Shown one piece after another: positions 45,360 to 57,966 of a stretch of 64,000 bases of DNA (positions within the stretch are counted from its first letter, which is position 1; the number at the start of each line of letters is the position of its first letter). Source of the DNA: Gonium pectorale (taxonomy: Eukaryota; Chlorophyta; Chlorophyceae; Chlamydomonadales; Volvocaceae); the NCBI GenBank assembly GCA_001584585.1, contig LSYV01000002.1, positions 4,265,451 to 4,329,450 on the forward strand. Direction: 5' to 3'. Both the position numbers and the translations under genes were made by a program. The notes below the pieces were generated by a model. The model saw only the letters and a program-made list of their open reading frames with translations. It made no database searches and had not been told where the DNA came from.

Positions 45360-48300
45360 TCAGTACTGGCCAGTATTGAACAGCCAGCCCAGTGTGGCGG
45401 ACGCCTCGGGAAAGCCACAGACCTCTGCCAGGCGGAACATGCGTACGGCGGTCGAGCGGTCGCCCATGCCCCAGGACGCGGGGCCAGCCACGCCGTCAAA
45501 CTCCAGGTATCCTGCAGGGAGGGACATGTATGGTTGGTGCTGATCGTTAGATCAGAACACCGGTACGACCAAATACCTCAGATCGCCGGAACGGCCAAAG
45601 ACCTCAGGATGCTGAAACGACCACCAATTCACCAAAAGCAGCCAAACAGCATGATCCATAAGCAACGCGTCACTCACCGAGAACGATAGCGCTCCATCCG
45701 AGGACCCGCATGTGCAGCGTATCCAGTGCACGCACCTGCGCAGCAGAAAGGCGGCACATGTTGCGGTGGAAGGCAAACCTGAGCGAAACAAGGACCTTGA
45801 CGGGGGAAGATTCGTCAAGAAACACCCATGCCAATCCCAAAACAGCAACCGACTCACCTGCCGCGTGAGCCCTGAAGGTGCGGGGTTGCGAGCGTCCTGC
45901 CGCGGCGCCCCGGCATGCGGCCCGACTGCTCCGGCGGGTGCCAGTGGCGGCTCCCCGCCGCCGTACGCAGCCAGGCAGGTCCGCCGGTCGTCCAGCGTGA
46001 TGGCTGCCAGACTGTCCACTCGCAGCATATGTCGTACCGTACGGCTCAGCCACATGTGCGCAGCCTCTTGGTCGGGCTCCACTCCTGGGGCCGGAATTGC
46101 GGGAAGGCCACTGAGCCAAGACCACGAGCAAATAAAGAAGGCAGCAGGGAGGCATATAGGCATGAGGGGGAGCGCATGGCAAGGCAGCATGCCGGTGCTT
46201 CATGTCCCAAGCGCTACACTTGCTAGGCTGTGACGTGTTCCTGCAGCACGCATAGCACACGATAATGCGTATACCCTGGCGGGCTGCCTCCATACAGAGT
46301 GCATGGCGAGCAATACCTACTGGAAGGCGGGATGGAACATTGCTGCCCCAGGCCCTCTCCCCGCACCGTGGGATCCGTCGTAGCTGGCCATCCCCATCTT
46401 GAACATGCCCAGCATGTCCCCGCCCTGGGCCAGCTTGCGCCACCAGCGCAGCGCTGAGCTCGCATCGCCCGAGCCCTGGGACGGGCAGCAGGGGGAGCGC
46501 TGGGCACTGGAGTCTGCAATTTTATTGGACTGCAGTTCCGCCTCTTTCAATGCAGGGAACCCAATAAGTAGCGGACGTAACGCATGGCTCCGCTAGCAAC
46601 TACTGGCGTGACACTTGCACCCCGGCCTCGCAGCATTTGCATCGCACAAGCCAGCGCAGAAAGATGGCAACCGTTCCCGTTAAAGGTTATGTTGGGTACA
46701 GGTGCCGTGCCAAGCCCGCGCCCCCGCTCATGGTCCTCCCCCCCGGCGCACCTCCAGCAGCTGCGCCACGACCAGCCGGGCGCTAGGGTTTGACGCTTGG
46801 GCGGCGGCCACCAGCAGCCGCGGCAGCTGGGCAGCCGCGCCCCTCGGAACCACGGCTGTGCGTGGGACGCGGCAAGCATGCGCACGCGCGTTGGTGGGGA
46901 AGGGCGGCGGATAAGCGGAGCTGAGTGGTTAGGGTCAGGAGGAGAGAGGACTCTGGCTACACCCACTCTATGCAGGGCCCGAGGCGGCGGACGATAACTT
47001 TCAGATAGCTGCAAAGCACGGGGTCGTGCGGGGCAAGGCAGGGCGCCTGGCTCATTGGGACTCCACTGTGGACACCGACCGCATCGTACCTTCCGCCGCC
47101 AGCTCCGTACAGCACCCAGCCCCGGGGTCGCGCGGGCCTTGCTGCCGAGTCGCGGCCGACGGCAGCACAAACGAGCCCATCGCGTACTGTGCCACCACCG
47201 CCTTAGCCATGGCGTCCTGCTCCGCCTGCTCGTACCCGACACTGCCCGCCGCCGGCCCGCCTGGCAAACACGAATCGGGCGCCCCGGGCCGCTCGGCTGC
47301 AGGTGCCGTTCGTGCCTCGGCTGCGGGCCCTGCTGGCTCCGAGCTTCTGTGGCAGCCTTCGCCACGCAGGGGCCGGGTGGGATCCAGGGTGAATGTGAGG
47401 CGCTGCAGCACCGGGCTGTGCTCCAGGATGGCGGCCCGCCAACCCCGACACACGGCAGCCATGGCCTGGGCCTGTCATCGGGCGGCGGCAGGTGAGCCAT
47501 GCGGCATCATTGGACGAACGTCGACGTAATCGAGTGGACGACAGGGACGTAATTGAGTGGATCAGCTCCCTTGTGGGTGCGCGCATCGGCTTCTAAGTAG
47601 AGCGCTACGAACAGAAAACCCGTTGCCAATTCATGCATGGTGCACGTCCTGCCCACCTGCGACGCCTGCTGCGGCAGCTGCATCGCCACACAGGCCAAGA
47701 CATCGCCCGGCAGCTCGTCCCACCGCACCACCATTGCCGCTGCGTCCTCGCCGCTCCCCAGCCGCACTGCCGCTGTTAGCCCATGCTCCGCCTGTTCCCC
47801 ATCAGCAGGCTGGGCCGCGGACATGGGCGCATCCAGCTGCTGCTGCGGCGGCGGCGGCTGCATGAGCCCCGCCCGCGCGGCCACAAGGCCCCCGAGCCCT
47901 CCGCATGCCCCGCCCTCGGCGCCTGGCCAGACCTCCCGATACTCCCGGCTGCTCCGGGCGCTCTTGCAAGGGCGCTCGTCAGCAGCGTCCCACTGCCGGC
48001 GCGCAGTCGCTGCCCCAAACGGCTCGCGATCCGGGAAGAGCTGGGCGGCCGTAACGCTGCGACCGGTCCTGACTGATGACGGACCCTCGACGGTCGCCGT
48101 GTCGGGCGCACCTTCGCTGCCGGCCACCCCGCCAGCCGAGGCATTCCGGCCGCTGAGGATGGCGCGCATCGCCAGTTGCCGTTGCTGCTGGTATGAGGAC
48201 CTGCATGTGCCGTCCTGGAGAGGCGAGGCCCGCGCGGTGGGAGAGCTGGAGGGCGAACTGGCAGAGAGCGCTGAAGCCAAGGCCTGGGCGCACTTGCCGG

Positions 48301-48723
48301 CGCGGGGAGGCGACGATGCCGCGGGCAGCCACCGCGAGCCATGGCGATGAGATGGGCTGGCGGAGAGCCTGCTAGGCAGGCTGCTGGACTGAAGGAGGCC
48401 GTCCAAGAGCACGGCGGGGGACACCGCTGCGCTCTCTGCGCTCTTCGCAGGCCGAATCAACAGGCATGCGTCTCCCTTCACTGTCTGACCAGCAAGTGCG
48501 CTTGCTGTCTCGTTGACCTGCGCGCGTGCGCCATTGTAAGTGGCTTTGGCACAAAATAAGGTGGCATTGGATTCGGGTGTGCAAAGCCGCCTGGCGGGAC
48601 AACCCCACGTGACAACCCCTGGCCGCTTACGTTGGCGGCTGGCGTGTGGGTGAACAACAGCTTGGCGGAGGGTTGAGTGTGCAGCTGCACCTCATAGATC
48701 GGCCCCTGGTGGTCAAGGGCCAT
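45360..48723 (-). CDS. F-box protein with Sel1-like repeats
   Basis: Exons (5'->3') 48723-48631, 48517-47657, 47471-47090, 46855-46752, 46475-46367, 46084-45858, 45795-45678, 45511-45360; 681 aa in phase. An Ala/Ser/Pro-rich N-terminal half (to about 290) precedes an F-box, WDELPGDVLACVAMQLP running into AVCRGWRAAILE across an intron (about 297-335). After a Gly/Ala-rich linker come Sel1/TPR-like helical repeats from about 446: ASNPSARLVVAQLLE, ALRWWRKLAQGGDMLGMFKM, DQEAAHMWLSRTVRHM and AVRMFRLAEACGFPEASATL. F-box proteins select substrates for SCF ubiquitin ligases; here the Sel1 repeats would bind the target. Plants have F-box/Sel1 proteins of similar plan. The exon 7 acceptor (GTCAAG) was chosen because it keeps the frame. 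The first exon precedes the nearest ATG-free stretch and encodes MALDHQGPIYEVQ. Confidence 0.85.
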
Positions 48724-49291
48724 GTTAGCGGGCGGGTTATTAGCGGTAAGGTGGGAGGTGGTAGGGACAAGGAGCCCCGGTTACGGGTACAAGAGGAAAG
48801 TAGAGGGCATCCATGTGAGGCAATACATGGTTGAAGCGCATCTAAATTACATCGCCCACACAAGTTTTCCCCGCGTAAGTCGTCGCGGCCTGCTCCAGTC
48901 CACCAGTCCACTCTCACCATCAACACCTCCTGTGTTACGTCATCGGACGGTAGCAGTGACACTTGTCCGCACTCTGTTAACACCCACGCGCAGGCTGCTG
49001 CAGGCCCCATACCGGTCCAAGGCACGAAGCCAGAGAATTAGGGCTTTCCCCTGGTCCCTGGGTCACTTGGTTGGGCCTGTGGCGATAAACATATTCTGTT
49101 TTACAGCGCTGGGCCCGCGCAGAAAGAACTGGCGGGACAAGAGTTGTGTCGTGATTGGACGAGAACATGAGCAACACCACGACGGGGCACCTTAATGGGA
49201 GATAGTAGTGATGCACACTGACCGTTAGAGGTGTAGAGGATAATTTGCATCGAAGGCTGAGCGAGGGAACACGCCTTCAGACGCCAAGACC
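48724..49291. other. Head-to-head promoter region of two ubiquitin-ligase genes
   Basis: 568 bp separates the start codons of the F-box gene (-) and the RING-ligase gene (+). It must hold both 5' UTRs and promoters. No distinct motif was recognised. Confidence 0.5.
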
Positions 49292-52200
49292 ATGGCAGCG
49301 TTGCCGACTTTTGAAGCGCCCCAATGGTTCGGCTACGTGTCCTTAGGCGGCCTGTCATGTCTGGGACTCAGCGCTTTGTTCTTTCAAGTGAGTTGTCGGT
49401 TCAAGTTCCCATGCCATGCCGTCCCGACACCCAGAGGTGTCGCGACCGTCGGGCGGGCTTTGCCCCTGCGGGCCCGGGTTTCGGGCCGCTGCGGGGGCAG
49501 GTGCCACCCGCCTTGATTGGTTTTTCTGGCGCTCACCGGTTGTGCTAGCCGACCACCCAAGCGTGACACTTCCGCCACGTGCTATCCTGCACGGCGCCGT
49601 CACGCGAGAAGCCACACCAACGAAAACCATTAGCCCATGCGTTCACCTATGAAGGCTATGGTCCGCTTACGCGCTAATCTGCTCCACCGCACCCCCTGCC
49701 CACCATGGTTCTCCTTGACGTTGCGCCCTGCTTCGACGTTGCCCTGTTGTGCCCTGTGCACTGGGCCATGACGTGGCTCATCGTACCCTCAGTTGGCGAA
49801 CGGCCGAGACGCACGGATGTTTCAACTGGACCGGGCACAGGAGCTGGAGACCTTGGCCAGTGAGGAAAGGGTGTGGGGTGCCATCTCCTTACAGCAGCGG
49901 CGGTGGTGGTGGCGTGCGGCGAGTGGACGCGTCAAGCCACCGGGCCACCATAACTGTGCAGCGCAGTGCAGCGATGTTCAATGCAAAGCAGTGTGGTTGA
50001 GCAGCCCATCCTAGTTCTAGTTCCCGAGCCCTGGTGCGGTGCCCTGTAGGCGCGGTCCGCTTTGACCACATGCTGCCGCTGCTGGTGGCGGTGCGAGGCC
50101 GCCTGACGTGCCCAGAGCCTGCCAAGTGCGAGCTGAGCGATTCCTCCGCCGTACTCCGACAGGTGCCGCGCTGGTCTAACGTGGGGCAGTATCTTGAACT
50201 TGGGATGGACGGATGGTCCGTGAGGGGCACAAGGCATAACGTGCCAATCCAATATGGCGCCTCAGGAAGCGCAGCAGGGCGAACAGAGAGGGCAAGTAAA
50301 GGGCTTGGGCTTGGACGCGTCAGAACCTGCGCCTGTTCTCTGGACCGCAGGAGATATTCCTTGTGTTTCCCTATGTGCTTCCTCTCTGCCCCGCACGGCC
50401 CCGCCCCCCCTCCCAGCTGGTAGAAGAGGAGGTGTACTTCAAGGAGCACACCAGCGGCCGGGTGACGCAGGAGTGCTTCGAGGTCCGAAGGGAGCACGAG
50501 CAGCGGGAGGCGTTCCTGGTAAGCGCCGAGTTCACCGGCTGTGGGCGCGTGTGGCCAGTGGCCGCACGGGAGGCCGCATCGCTTCTGTGCCTTTTGCACG
50601 CAACAAAGCACTTCGCTGCGCATGTCAAGGCGGAAGGCCCAGAACGATTATGGGACACACGTAACATGCTGTCGGGTGCCTTAATACCGGTCTGGGTAGC
50701 CGTGTGCACCTGACGCACGTCCCCGCTGGCGTCGCGGCCGCGGAAGGGCCTTCCCGGCGGGCTCTAGAGCGCAGCGAGGGTGTTTTACCTCGTCAAGTTT
50801 CGCCTTGGAGTGTAACAAGCAGTGAGTAGCGCGATGTAACGAGTGATGAGCTTGCCTAGAAGGAAACCTCACGATGCCCGGCGTCGTCTGCGCACGGGGC
50901 CGGGGCCTGCAACTTCGCTCGCCCGCAGGAGGACCTGTCTGGCTCCCTCAAGGTGGACTCCCTGCAGCGGGCCGAGGGCCTGAGCGGTGTGCTGGAGACG
51001 CGGCAGTCCTTCCGACCCGTGGACCTGTTGCAGGGCACGCTGCTGCAGGCGGTCATCAACAAGGCGTTGTGAGGCGACTCGGGGCGGGAGGGGCGGCTCG
51101 GGGCGGGAGGGGCGCGAGGGCCTCCCTCGGGGACCGCAGCGCAGTGCTGAAGGTGGTGTGCAACGGCCTACGGCACCAGCTCTTGCGTCAGCTTTGCGCA
51201 AGCTGGGAGCCTTCCAACCGTCTCTGAAGCGCCCCGTGTGCCCCTGTCGCCGCCTGCCGCCTCCCCCTTTCTTCCTTTCCGCAGCAAGGCCATGGTGAAG
51301 CACGGGGTGCGCTCAACGGAGCGGTACCTGCCCGTCAACGCAACAGTCACCCTGGGTGGGTGAGCCGCTCAAGATTTGGGCGGCGCCGCTGCGCGAACGA
51401 TCAAGGCCGTAGCTGACTAGCGATTCGGGCATGACTGCGTCTGTTGTGCTCCTCTATTTCAGTCTTCCCGAGCCTCGAGGCGAAGCACGTTCATGAGTCC
51501 TGTCCACCCATTACCGGCACATTGCGCAAGTTCTGAACGTCTGTCCTTTGACATCACCGTCACCAGTGGGAGAGCTGGTACGCGACGAGCTGGGAGGCCG
51601 GCACCTCCAGGACGCCGGTGGGAGCAGCGGTAGAGGTGGCGGCGGCGGCGAGCCTCCCGGCGGCGCCTCCGGACCCGGACCCGCCAACACGCATGCCACA
51701 GACTCCGCCGCTGATGCAGCCCGCGACCAGGAGAGGAGGACGAGCGCGGCTGCCGCTGGGCCCAGCGGGCGGGATGAGGGCCTGGCGGCAGCCGTGGTGG
51801 CCGCAGCGGCGGCGGCGGGCGCCGACATGCTGGGGCAGGCAGTGGCGGCGGTGGGCACGGCGGCTGTCCAGTCGCTCCCGTACACGCTCCGCATGCCGCT
51901 CCACGGTCCGTTCCTGGTGACCGACCTGACTCTGCCGCAGTTGCGGGCATCAATGGAGCGCACCACACGGACGCTGCGGGTGCGGCCGAGGGATGGAGGG
52001 ATGGAGTGGCATGGGGAACGGGACGACAGGATGGACATCGGCCCGGCTGGTCGGCCCGGCTGCTTATGTTTCGGGTCTGTGCACGGTTCTCGGCTGGCGG
52101 TGGGTGAGGCCGGTGCGCTTTATGGACCCTATCTCTTCATGCACGCCCGTTGTCCACGTCATCCCCGCCCCCCCCCCCACTCAATACCCTGACTTGCTGT

Positions 52201-52629
52201 GTAAGAGTAAAGCGACTGTGGGCCCCTGTTTCCCGTGACAAACCCCAGGCCATCGGCTGGGGTCTCGGGGTGCTGGGTGCGGTGCTGGCGGCTCGCAAGG
52301 TGGCGCTGCAGATGTGGCGCCAGCGGGAGCAGCGGCGGGCCAAGCGGCTCATGGCGGAGGCTGACGCGGCGCGGAGGCAGCGACAGGCGCAGCGCGCGGC
52401 GGAGGCGGGAGCCAAGACGGGGACAGCAGGGGCTGGCGGAGGTGCGGGGCACGAAGAAGACGAGGGCGTGCGCGGCGCCGGCACGTGCGTGGTGTGCATG
52501 GACCGGGACACCGAGGTGGTGTTCAGCGGCTGCGGCCACATGTGCGCGTGCTTCCCCTGCAGCGCGGCGCTCAATCGGTGTCCCATCTGCCGAGTGGCCA
52601 GTAAGATGGTGCGCGTGTACAGGCCGTGA
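49292..52629 (+). CDS. SP1/MUL1-type membrane RING E3 ubiquitin ligase
   Basis: Exons 49292-49387, 49793-49859, 50050-50162, 50417-50518, 50929-51068, 51285-51355, 51567-51979, 52249-52629; 460 aa in phase. An N-terminal transmembrane helix (FGYVSLGGLSCLGLSALFF) is followed by a GIDE/BAM domain: LPLLVAVRGRL, KCELSDSSAVLRQLVEEEV, AFLEDLSGSLKV, KHGVRSTERYLPV and TLVGELVRDELG. A second helix (AIGWGLGVLGAVLAA) starts at 335, and a C-terminal C3HC4 RING begins at Cys414 (CVVCM...CGHMCAC...CPIC) and ends VYRP. This is the plan of MUL1/MAPL in mitochondrial outer membranes and SP1 in chloroplast envelopes, where it ubiquitinates TOC import proteins. Which organelle applies here is not readable. A Gly/Ala-rich insertion of about 90 residues (about 205-295) is unusual for the family. 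Confidence 0.92.
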
Positions 52630-53722
52630 AACGATTCCAGAATGTTGCGGGATGAGGCGTTGTGGGCTCTTCGTGTTGCACATTCGCTGATGTGGCGTTG
52701 CGGCTCCAGGCAGGATCGCTCCTGGTTGTCGGGAGCTGTCAAGTCTTCCCAGCTAGAATCTGGTGCCGCTTGCAGGATGACGCGCAAAAGCTGGCTGGCT
52801 ACAGCAAACACCCTGCTGACGGGACCCATGCACGGCTGTTTCTCCAATTGAATAACGGCCCGAGTTGGGCCGGGTTGAAAGCATGGCCGAGACTTAGCTG
52901 ACGTGTTCAGCTTGCCAGCCAGTGCAGTTGCGGCCGTGTCGCCACATGCCATTGACAGTTCACCGGACTGGTGCAGCGGCGTACGGCCGTATACGGAAAT
53001 CCGCATCGAAGGGCGCCTACTAAGCCAACACGGTCTCGATGACGATGCCGATGACGATGGAGGGCATAGTATCTTACAGCCTTCTAGTTGCGAGAGAAGG
53101 ACCGCGGGTCGGAACCACGGCATAAATGCATTCCACGCCCAGCTTTGCACATGGTAAACATGTCTCACCCACACTGCACGTGCCATACTGCATACAGGAG
53201 GGCTGCAAGAACGCGCCGAAGAGGCGTGTCTCGCACACAAACATAGATATCTTACTACTGCCTAGAACGGCCTAGATTAGTAGGATCTGGATCCATGTAT
53301 GGTACCAAGGGCAGCCCCAGAATTAAGGGCAATGCCCATCGGCAAGAAAAGAATATGGTAACGGCACCCGGCCAGCTACTGTACTAGAATCCGTACAGGT
53401 TCACGTGTTACTCCACGGTTATGACACAGACGCTAGAATCAAGTGAGCGACGTGCAGCTAACGCAAGCAATTGAATGCTAAGGGTGTCTTTTGCCACCGT
53501 AGATAGCAATGGGCAAATCAATCGTGTCTCTCCTATATCAGCCACTGAGCTTCTCCTCTAGAATCACCGACTGTGCTCTTTATCGGGTTGCTAACTGCTC
53601 TATGGCCCCCCCTTCTCCAAAGTAGAATGTACCACACAGTTACCCTGGCTTGTGTGCAGCAGCCATGCGCATCGTGCTGCACTCCGCCTCCCTGCCAACG
53701 AGTCAAACGCAACACCTGCTTC
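52630..53722. other. Intergenic region between convergent genes
   Basis: About 1.1 kb between the RING-ligase gene (+) and the Aurora-like kinase gene (-). No ORF with family features is present. Confidence 0.5.
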
Positions 53723-56700
53723 CTACTGCGGCTGCTGACCGCCGACGGCTCCCGGGGCTGTTGGCGTCGGGGCCTGCTGCAGCGCCACCGAGCTCCCGCC
53801 CCGCAGGTGGTACTTAACCCTCTCAAGCACGCCCACGGGCTTTGGGCTGCAGTACTCAGCCGGCGCCATCCCCGCAGCGACCGGCGTGGGCGGCGGCAGG
53901 CCTAACGCGTCCAGCGCCTGACCCTTACCGCCGCCAGCCGCGCCAGGAGCACCTGCGGGCGGACGCTGCGGGCTGGCAAAGGCGCTGCCGCTACCACTGC
54001 GGCTCCGACGGCCGCCGTTGAAGAGCTTGCTCACGCTGACTGTGACCACTGCGCCCCAGTTGCGTGTGAGCTCGTTCAGGGAAGAAGCGGCGGGGGCGGG
54101 GGCGGGCGACCCGGAGAGCACCCAGCCGTTGCGCGGAGGGCTTGCGGGTGGCTCGCGCTGTGACGGGTTGATGGGGCCCTGCGGCTTGGACCCGCCGGGG
54201 CCTGCGGCAGGGCCCGTGGGGCGCGGCGGGCTGGCGGCGTGCGCCCGGCGCAGCGGCGACGCGGCGCAGGATGCCGTAGTGGTCGGCGTGGCCCACAGCG
54301 GGCCCGGGCTGCCGTGCCGGTGTGGCGCCGGGGACAGCTGCTCGACGTACCTGGCACGGGAGGAGGCATCCTCGGGGCCGCTGGGTGCAGCGGAGCTGCC
54401 GCCAAGCACGCTGCCGCTGCGGCCGGGTACGGACCAGGAATTAAGCGTCCGCGGCAGCGCAGTGCCGCTAGCCTCGCCGGATGCACTGGTGGCGGTGCCG
54501 GAAGGCGGCGCGGCGGGAGGCCCGGTCTGGATGGAGGGGCAGCGGGGCATGCGTGAGGGGCTGCTGAAGCCGCTCGCGGAGCCACGCTGCGTCGGAGGCG
54601 GCGTCGGCGCTAGGGGCTGCTCATACGGCAAGAGGACAGCTCCCTGGGCGGCGCCTTCAGGGCAGGCGCAGCGACTCGGAGACGCGGGCGGCGTGCGCCA
54701 ATTCACCACGGCAGCGACGCTGCTCCCACCTGCCGACACGCAAAACGGCGCTTGCCCGGGAACTGTTCCGCTTGGCTGCCCAGCAGAATGCGCACTGCTG
54801 CTCTTGGCGCCAGCAGTACCACTGGTTGTGTTGGGCGTGCCGGTGCTCGCCGTGGATGCCGAACAAGTTGAGTGCGAGGGTCCCACCGACGCACCACCCT
54901 GGTCTCCCATACCGCTGGCTAAGCTTTTGTTCACGCTTGTGACAGCCGAGGCGCAGCCAGTGACGGACGCAGACTTGAAGGCATCCAGCAGGCTGCGAAG
55001 CGCAGGGTTGACGCCGTGTGCGCTGCCCGCTGCTGCGGCGGGCCGCGACGACGTCGGCGGCACGGGAGCCCGCTGCTGCGGCGGGACGCTCGCCGTCAAT
55101 GCAGCGGCACTGCCGCCGCCCGTGGCGGCTGCGTTGAGCGGCGCCGTGGCGGCCGGCGGTGGCGGTGTCATGCTCCCCTGCTGCTGCTGCTGCTGCTGCG
55201 CACTGGTACGCGAGAGCAGGAGCGGAGAGGCGCCTTGCCGGGGCGCAGCGCTGAAGCTGCTAGGCGGCCGGCTGCACGAATGCGAGCCCGCGACGCTGCT
55301 GGCCGACCTGCCGGCAGCACCGCTGATACCTGTGGCGCTGCTGACAGCTGTTGCGTTGCTGCTGGCACCAGTGGAGGACGCCGTGACGGCACTGCCGCAA
55401 GCGCTGCTGCCCCCGGCGCTGCTTGCTACGCTGACACAGACGCCGGACACGCTCAGGACTGTCCGACCGGCGGCATAGACCGAGGTGGAGAGGGCCTCGG
55501 CCGCGCCGTGTTGCTGCTGCTGAGGCTGAGGCTGGGGGGCGGGGACAGGCTTGACATCGGCGGCCGAGCGGCTTGCTGGGCACCCCGGGGCGCCGCCTTG
55601 CACTGTCGCTGCGGCCGCTGCGGACGACGATGCAGGCCGCTGGGCGTGTGAAGAGGACGGCTTGACCGCGACCGGTTCCGCGTGCTGCAGGTGGTTGCGG
55701 ACCCAGGCATGGTTCAGCAGGGTTGCCGCACTGGGCCGCTGCTTGGGGTCCTTTGTGAGCGCCTGGGTCACGAAATTCGCCCAGGCGGACGAGGCCGAGG
55801 GGTCAAACCGGATGATGTTCGAGTATATGATGAGGCTGGCAGTCTGTTTCTCGTCCTCGACCTCGAAGGGGGGCCTGCCGCACACCAGCTCATAGGCCAA
55901 GCAACCGATGGCCCAGACGTCAACGCCGCAGCTGTAGGGCTTGATGTTCTTGGCCTGCAGCTGCGCGGCCGTCACGGTGGTCGCCTCCTGCATGTGCGTC
56001 GCCGGGTTGAGCAACACCTCTGCAACGTCAAGTCCGAGGGAGGGCGCGGGGTGGGCGCGGTCGTACCAGGAAGATTCGGGCGATATGATCGTGAGCGAGC
56101 GCTGGGCAAAAGTCGACACCCCCAGGCTATGACAGAGGGTACAAGGACATGGAGGGCCCTGAGGCCGTTGAGCATGCTCCATATGCCCTCATCCCCGCCG
56201 TGCCGCGCATGCCACACAGGAGCCTTACCGGGAGCCATGTAATCGAGAGTCCCGGAGCGGCTGAAGGGAAGCTCGTTCGTCGAGTCTATGGCCTGCAATG
56301 GCATCGGCGCGGAACGTCTTCGTCAGGGAAGTGGGAGAGTATGCGGAAGGCGTTGCAAAAGCCGTGGGCGTGGGCGTGCGCTGGATGCCGCTCTCAGGTA
56401 CATGCCCTACAAGCCTTACCAGCCCAAAGTCGCCGAGCTTGACGTTGCCGTCGTGTGTGATGAAGATGTTCTCCGGCTTGATGTCCCGATGGATGACGCT
56501 CATGCCGTGCATCAGGTCCAGCACGCGCAGCAGGGGAGCCACCACCTGTTTTGGTTGGTAGGCGGCGGCGTGGGCGGGGCCATTGAGTCCAACAACAGTT
56601 ACCAGTTACCGGTTAGGAGGATGCAAACCGAAATCCCAATCCGCATACCTAAGGTTTCTCTCCTGCGCTGTCGTGCGCGCACATTATCGTTGATAGCCAG

Positions 56701-57238
56701 ACGATCTCGTCGTTCAGCAGCGTTCAGCCTCACCTGGGCGCACACCCATGCCTCCGGCAGCTTCCCCCCATGGAGCATCATACGTTTGAAGAGGTCGCCA
56801 CCTGTTCGCAACGGGCAGTAAATAATGGATGTGATCAGGGGGCGTGCGAAAGGACCGCCATCCCCAACCAAGCAACTCACTGTCGCAGCACTCCATGATG
56901 AGGTAGACCGCCTGCGTGTCCTCAAAGGTGTCCAGCAGCTGCACGATATGCCCGTGGCTCCCGGTCCGCCCCAGCGCGCGCATGATGGCTATTTCCCGCT
57001 CAAGCTTGTGCAGGTGTTTCTCAGCCATCTTGCCCTTGTGGTACATTTTCACTACAACGGGAGCGCCCCCCGTGAGCAGGCACTTGTAGACAGTGGAGAC
57101 ACTGCGAACACAGCACGGCATGTCGGCGGTTACTGGCGGTGGCAATTGCAGACACAGCTATGACGAGTATTCACCTGCCCTTGTAAAGCTCTATCTTCTT
57201 CTGAAAGTTGTACTTGCCCCCCAGCTGCGCTGTTGGAG
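53723..57238 (-). CDS. Aurora-like Ser/Thr protein kinase with long disordered C-terminus; 5' end unresolved
   Basis: Supported exons (5'->3') 57238-57175, 57101-56881, 56801-56734, 56545-56420, 56292-56229, 56019-53723; at least 945 aa. Seen in order: KYNFQKKIELYKGSVSTVY (Gly loop), VVVKMYHK (Lys), LEREIAIMRAL (C-helix Glu), SGDLFKRMM, VIHRDIKPEN, LGDFGL, SGTLDYMAPE (activation segment) and DVWAIGCLAYELVCGRPPF. The KYNFQ start and GTLDYMAPE resemble algal Aurora-like kinases such as Chlamydomonas CALK, which is linked to flagellar assembly and disassembly; that assignment is from memory and moderate. The last ~600 residues form a Ser/Ala/Pro-rich tail, including a poly-Gln run (55180-55200 region). 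The start codon was not found. A candidate upstream exon (57552-57435) joins in phase but has no in-frame ATG, so another 5' exon is likely. Confidence 0.85.
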
Positions 57239-57552
57239 CTGGAACGGGCGCGGGGCCCGTGTCCGAAAGCGCGCGCGAAGCGCCGACTACCGGCGCTAGC
57301 GGCTGGCCCTGTTGCTGCGTGCTTGGAGGCATACTCCTGTATCATTATGCAGCGCAGTGATGCATTATGCTGCGCAGAAGGTCGATAGAGAGCTACATGG
57401 AGGCGAGCCACATCGCAGAACGCTCGGTGCTTACCCTGATCGCTGCATCGGGCTGAGGGTTGCCCCGGTCTAGCCGTAATGGCACAGCGCAGCTTCGCGC
57501 TGGCCTGCCGTCGCAACAGGTCTTCGTAAACGAGCAGCGGTTTTTCAGCCAC

Positions 57553-57966
57553 AGCTCCTCAGCAACGCATTGTATGCCGCATTGTCTATAACCAATTATG
57601 ACTCAATGGTCAGCAGATGTAACTTGCCGTGCTTTGCCGTGACACAGTCGCGCCCAACTCATTCGAAGAGGACCCAGAACCCAGAAGCACGTCGCTAGTG
57701 CTGCCTAAGCATAGCTGCATTCATAAGGCAATGCCCCTACCCGGGCAGTTGTACGACACAGTTGCACTATTGTTAGGCATGGCTACAGCACTATCGCCCG
57801 CGCGACCTGCACGTACAAGCCCATTATACCAAGTGCGAACTGGGCACTGGGCTGCATCGCGACTGCTTGACCGCCCACAACCGTGTCACATGTAATGCCC
57901 TCGTAAGGATAAATGCGCTCCAAGAACCACAAAAATCAACCCTTCTCTCATCCGCGCCGTGAGCGT
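57553..57966. other. Short spacer between two minus-strand genes
   Basis: About 0.4 kb. It probably contains the 3' UTR of MO25 and the undetected first exon or promoter of the Aurora-like kinase. Confidence 0.4.

Noticed and set aside
54018..55478. 486-codon plus-strand ORF
   Set aside because: Antisense of the Ser/Ala/Pro-rich tail of the Aurora-like kinase, whose frame joins the kinase domain.
57435..57552. Exon 1 of the Aurora-like kinase starting at GTG 57552
   Set aside because: The frame has no ATG and a stop just upstream. It may be an internal exon, so it was not included in the model.
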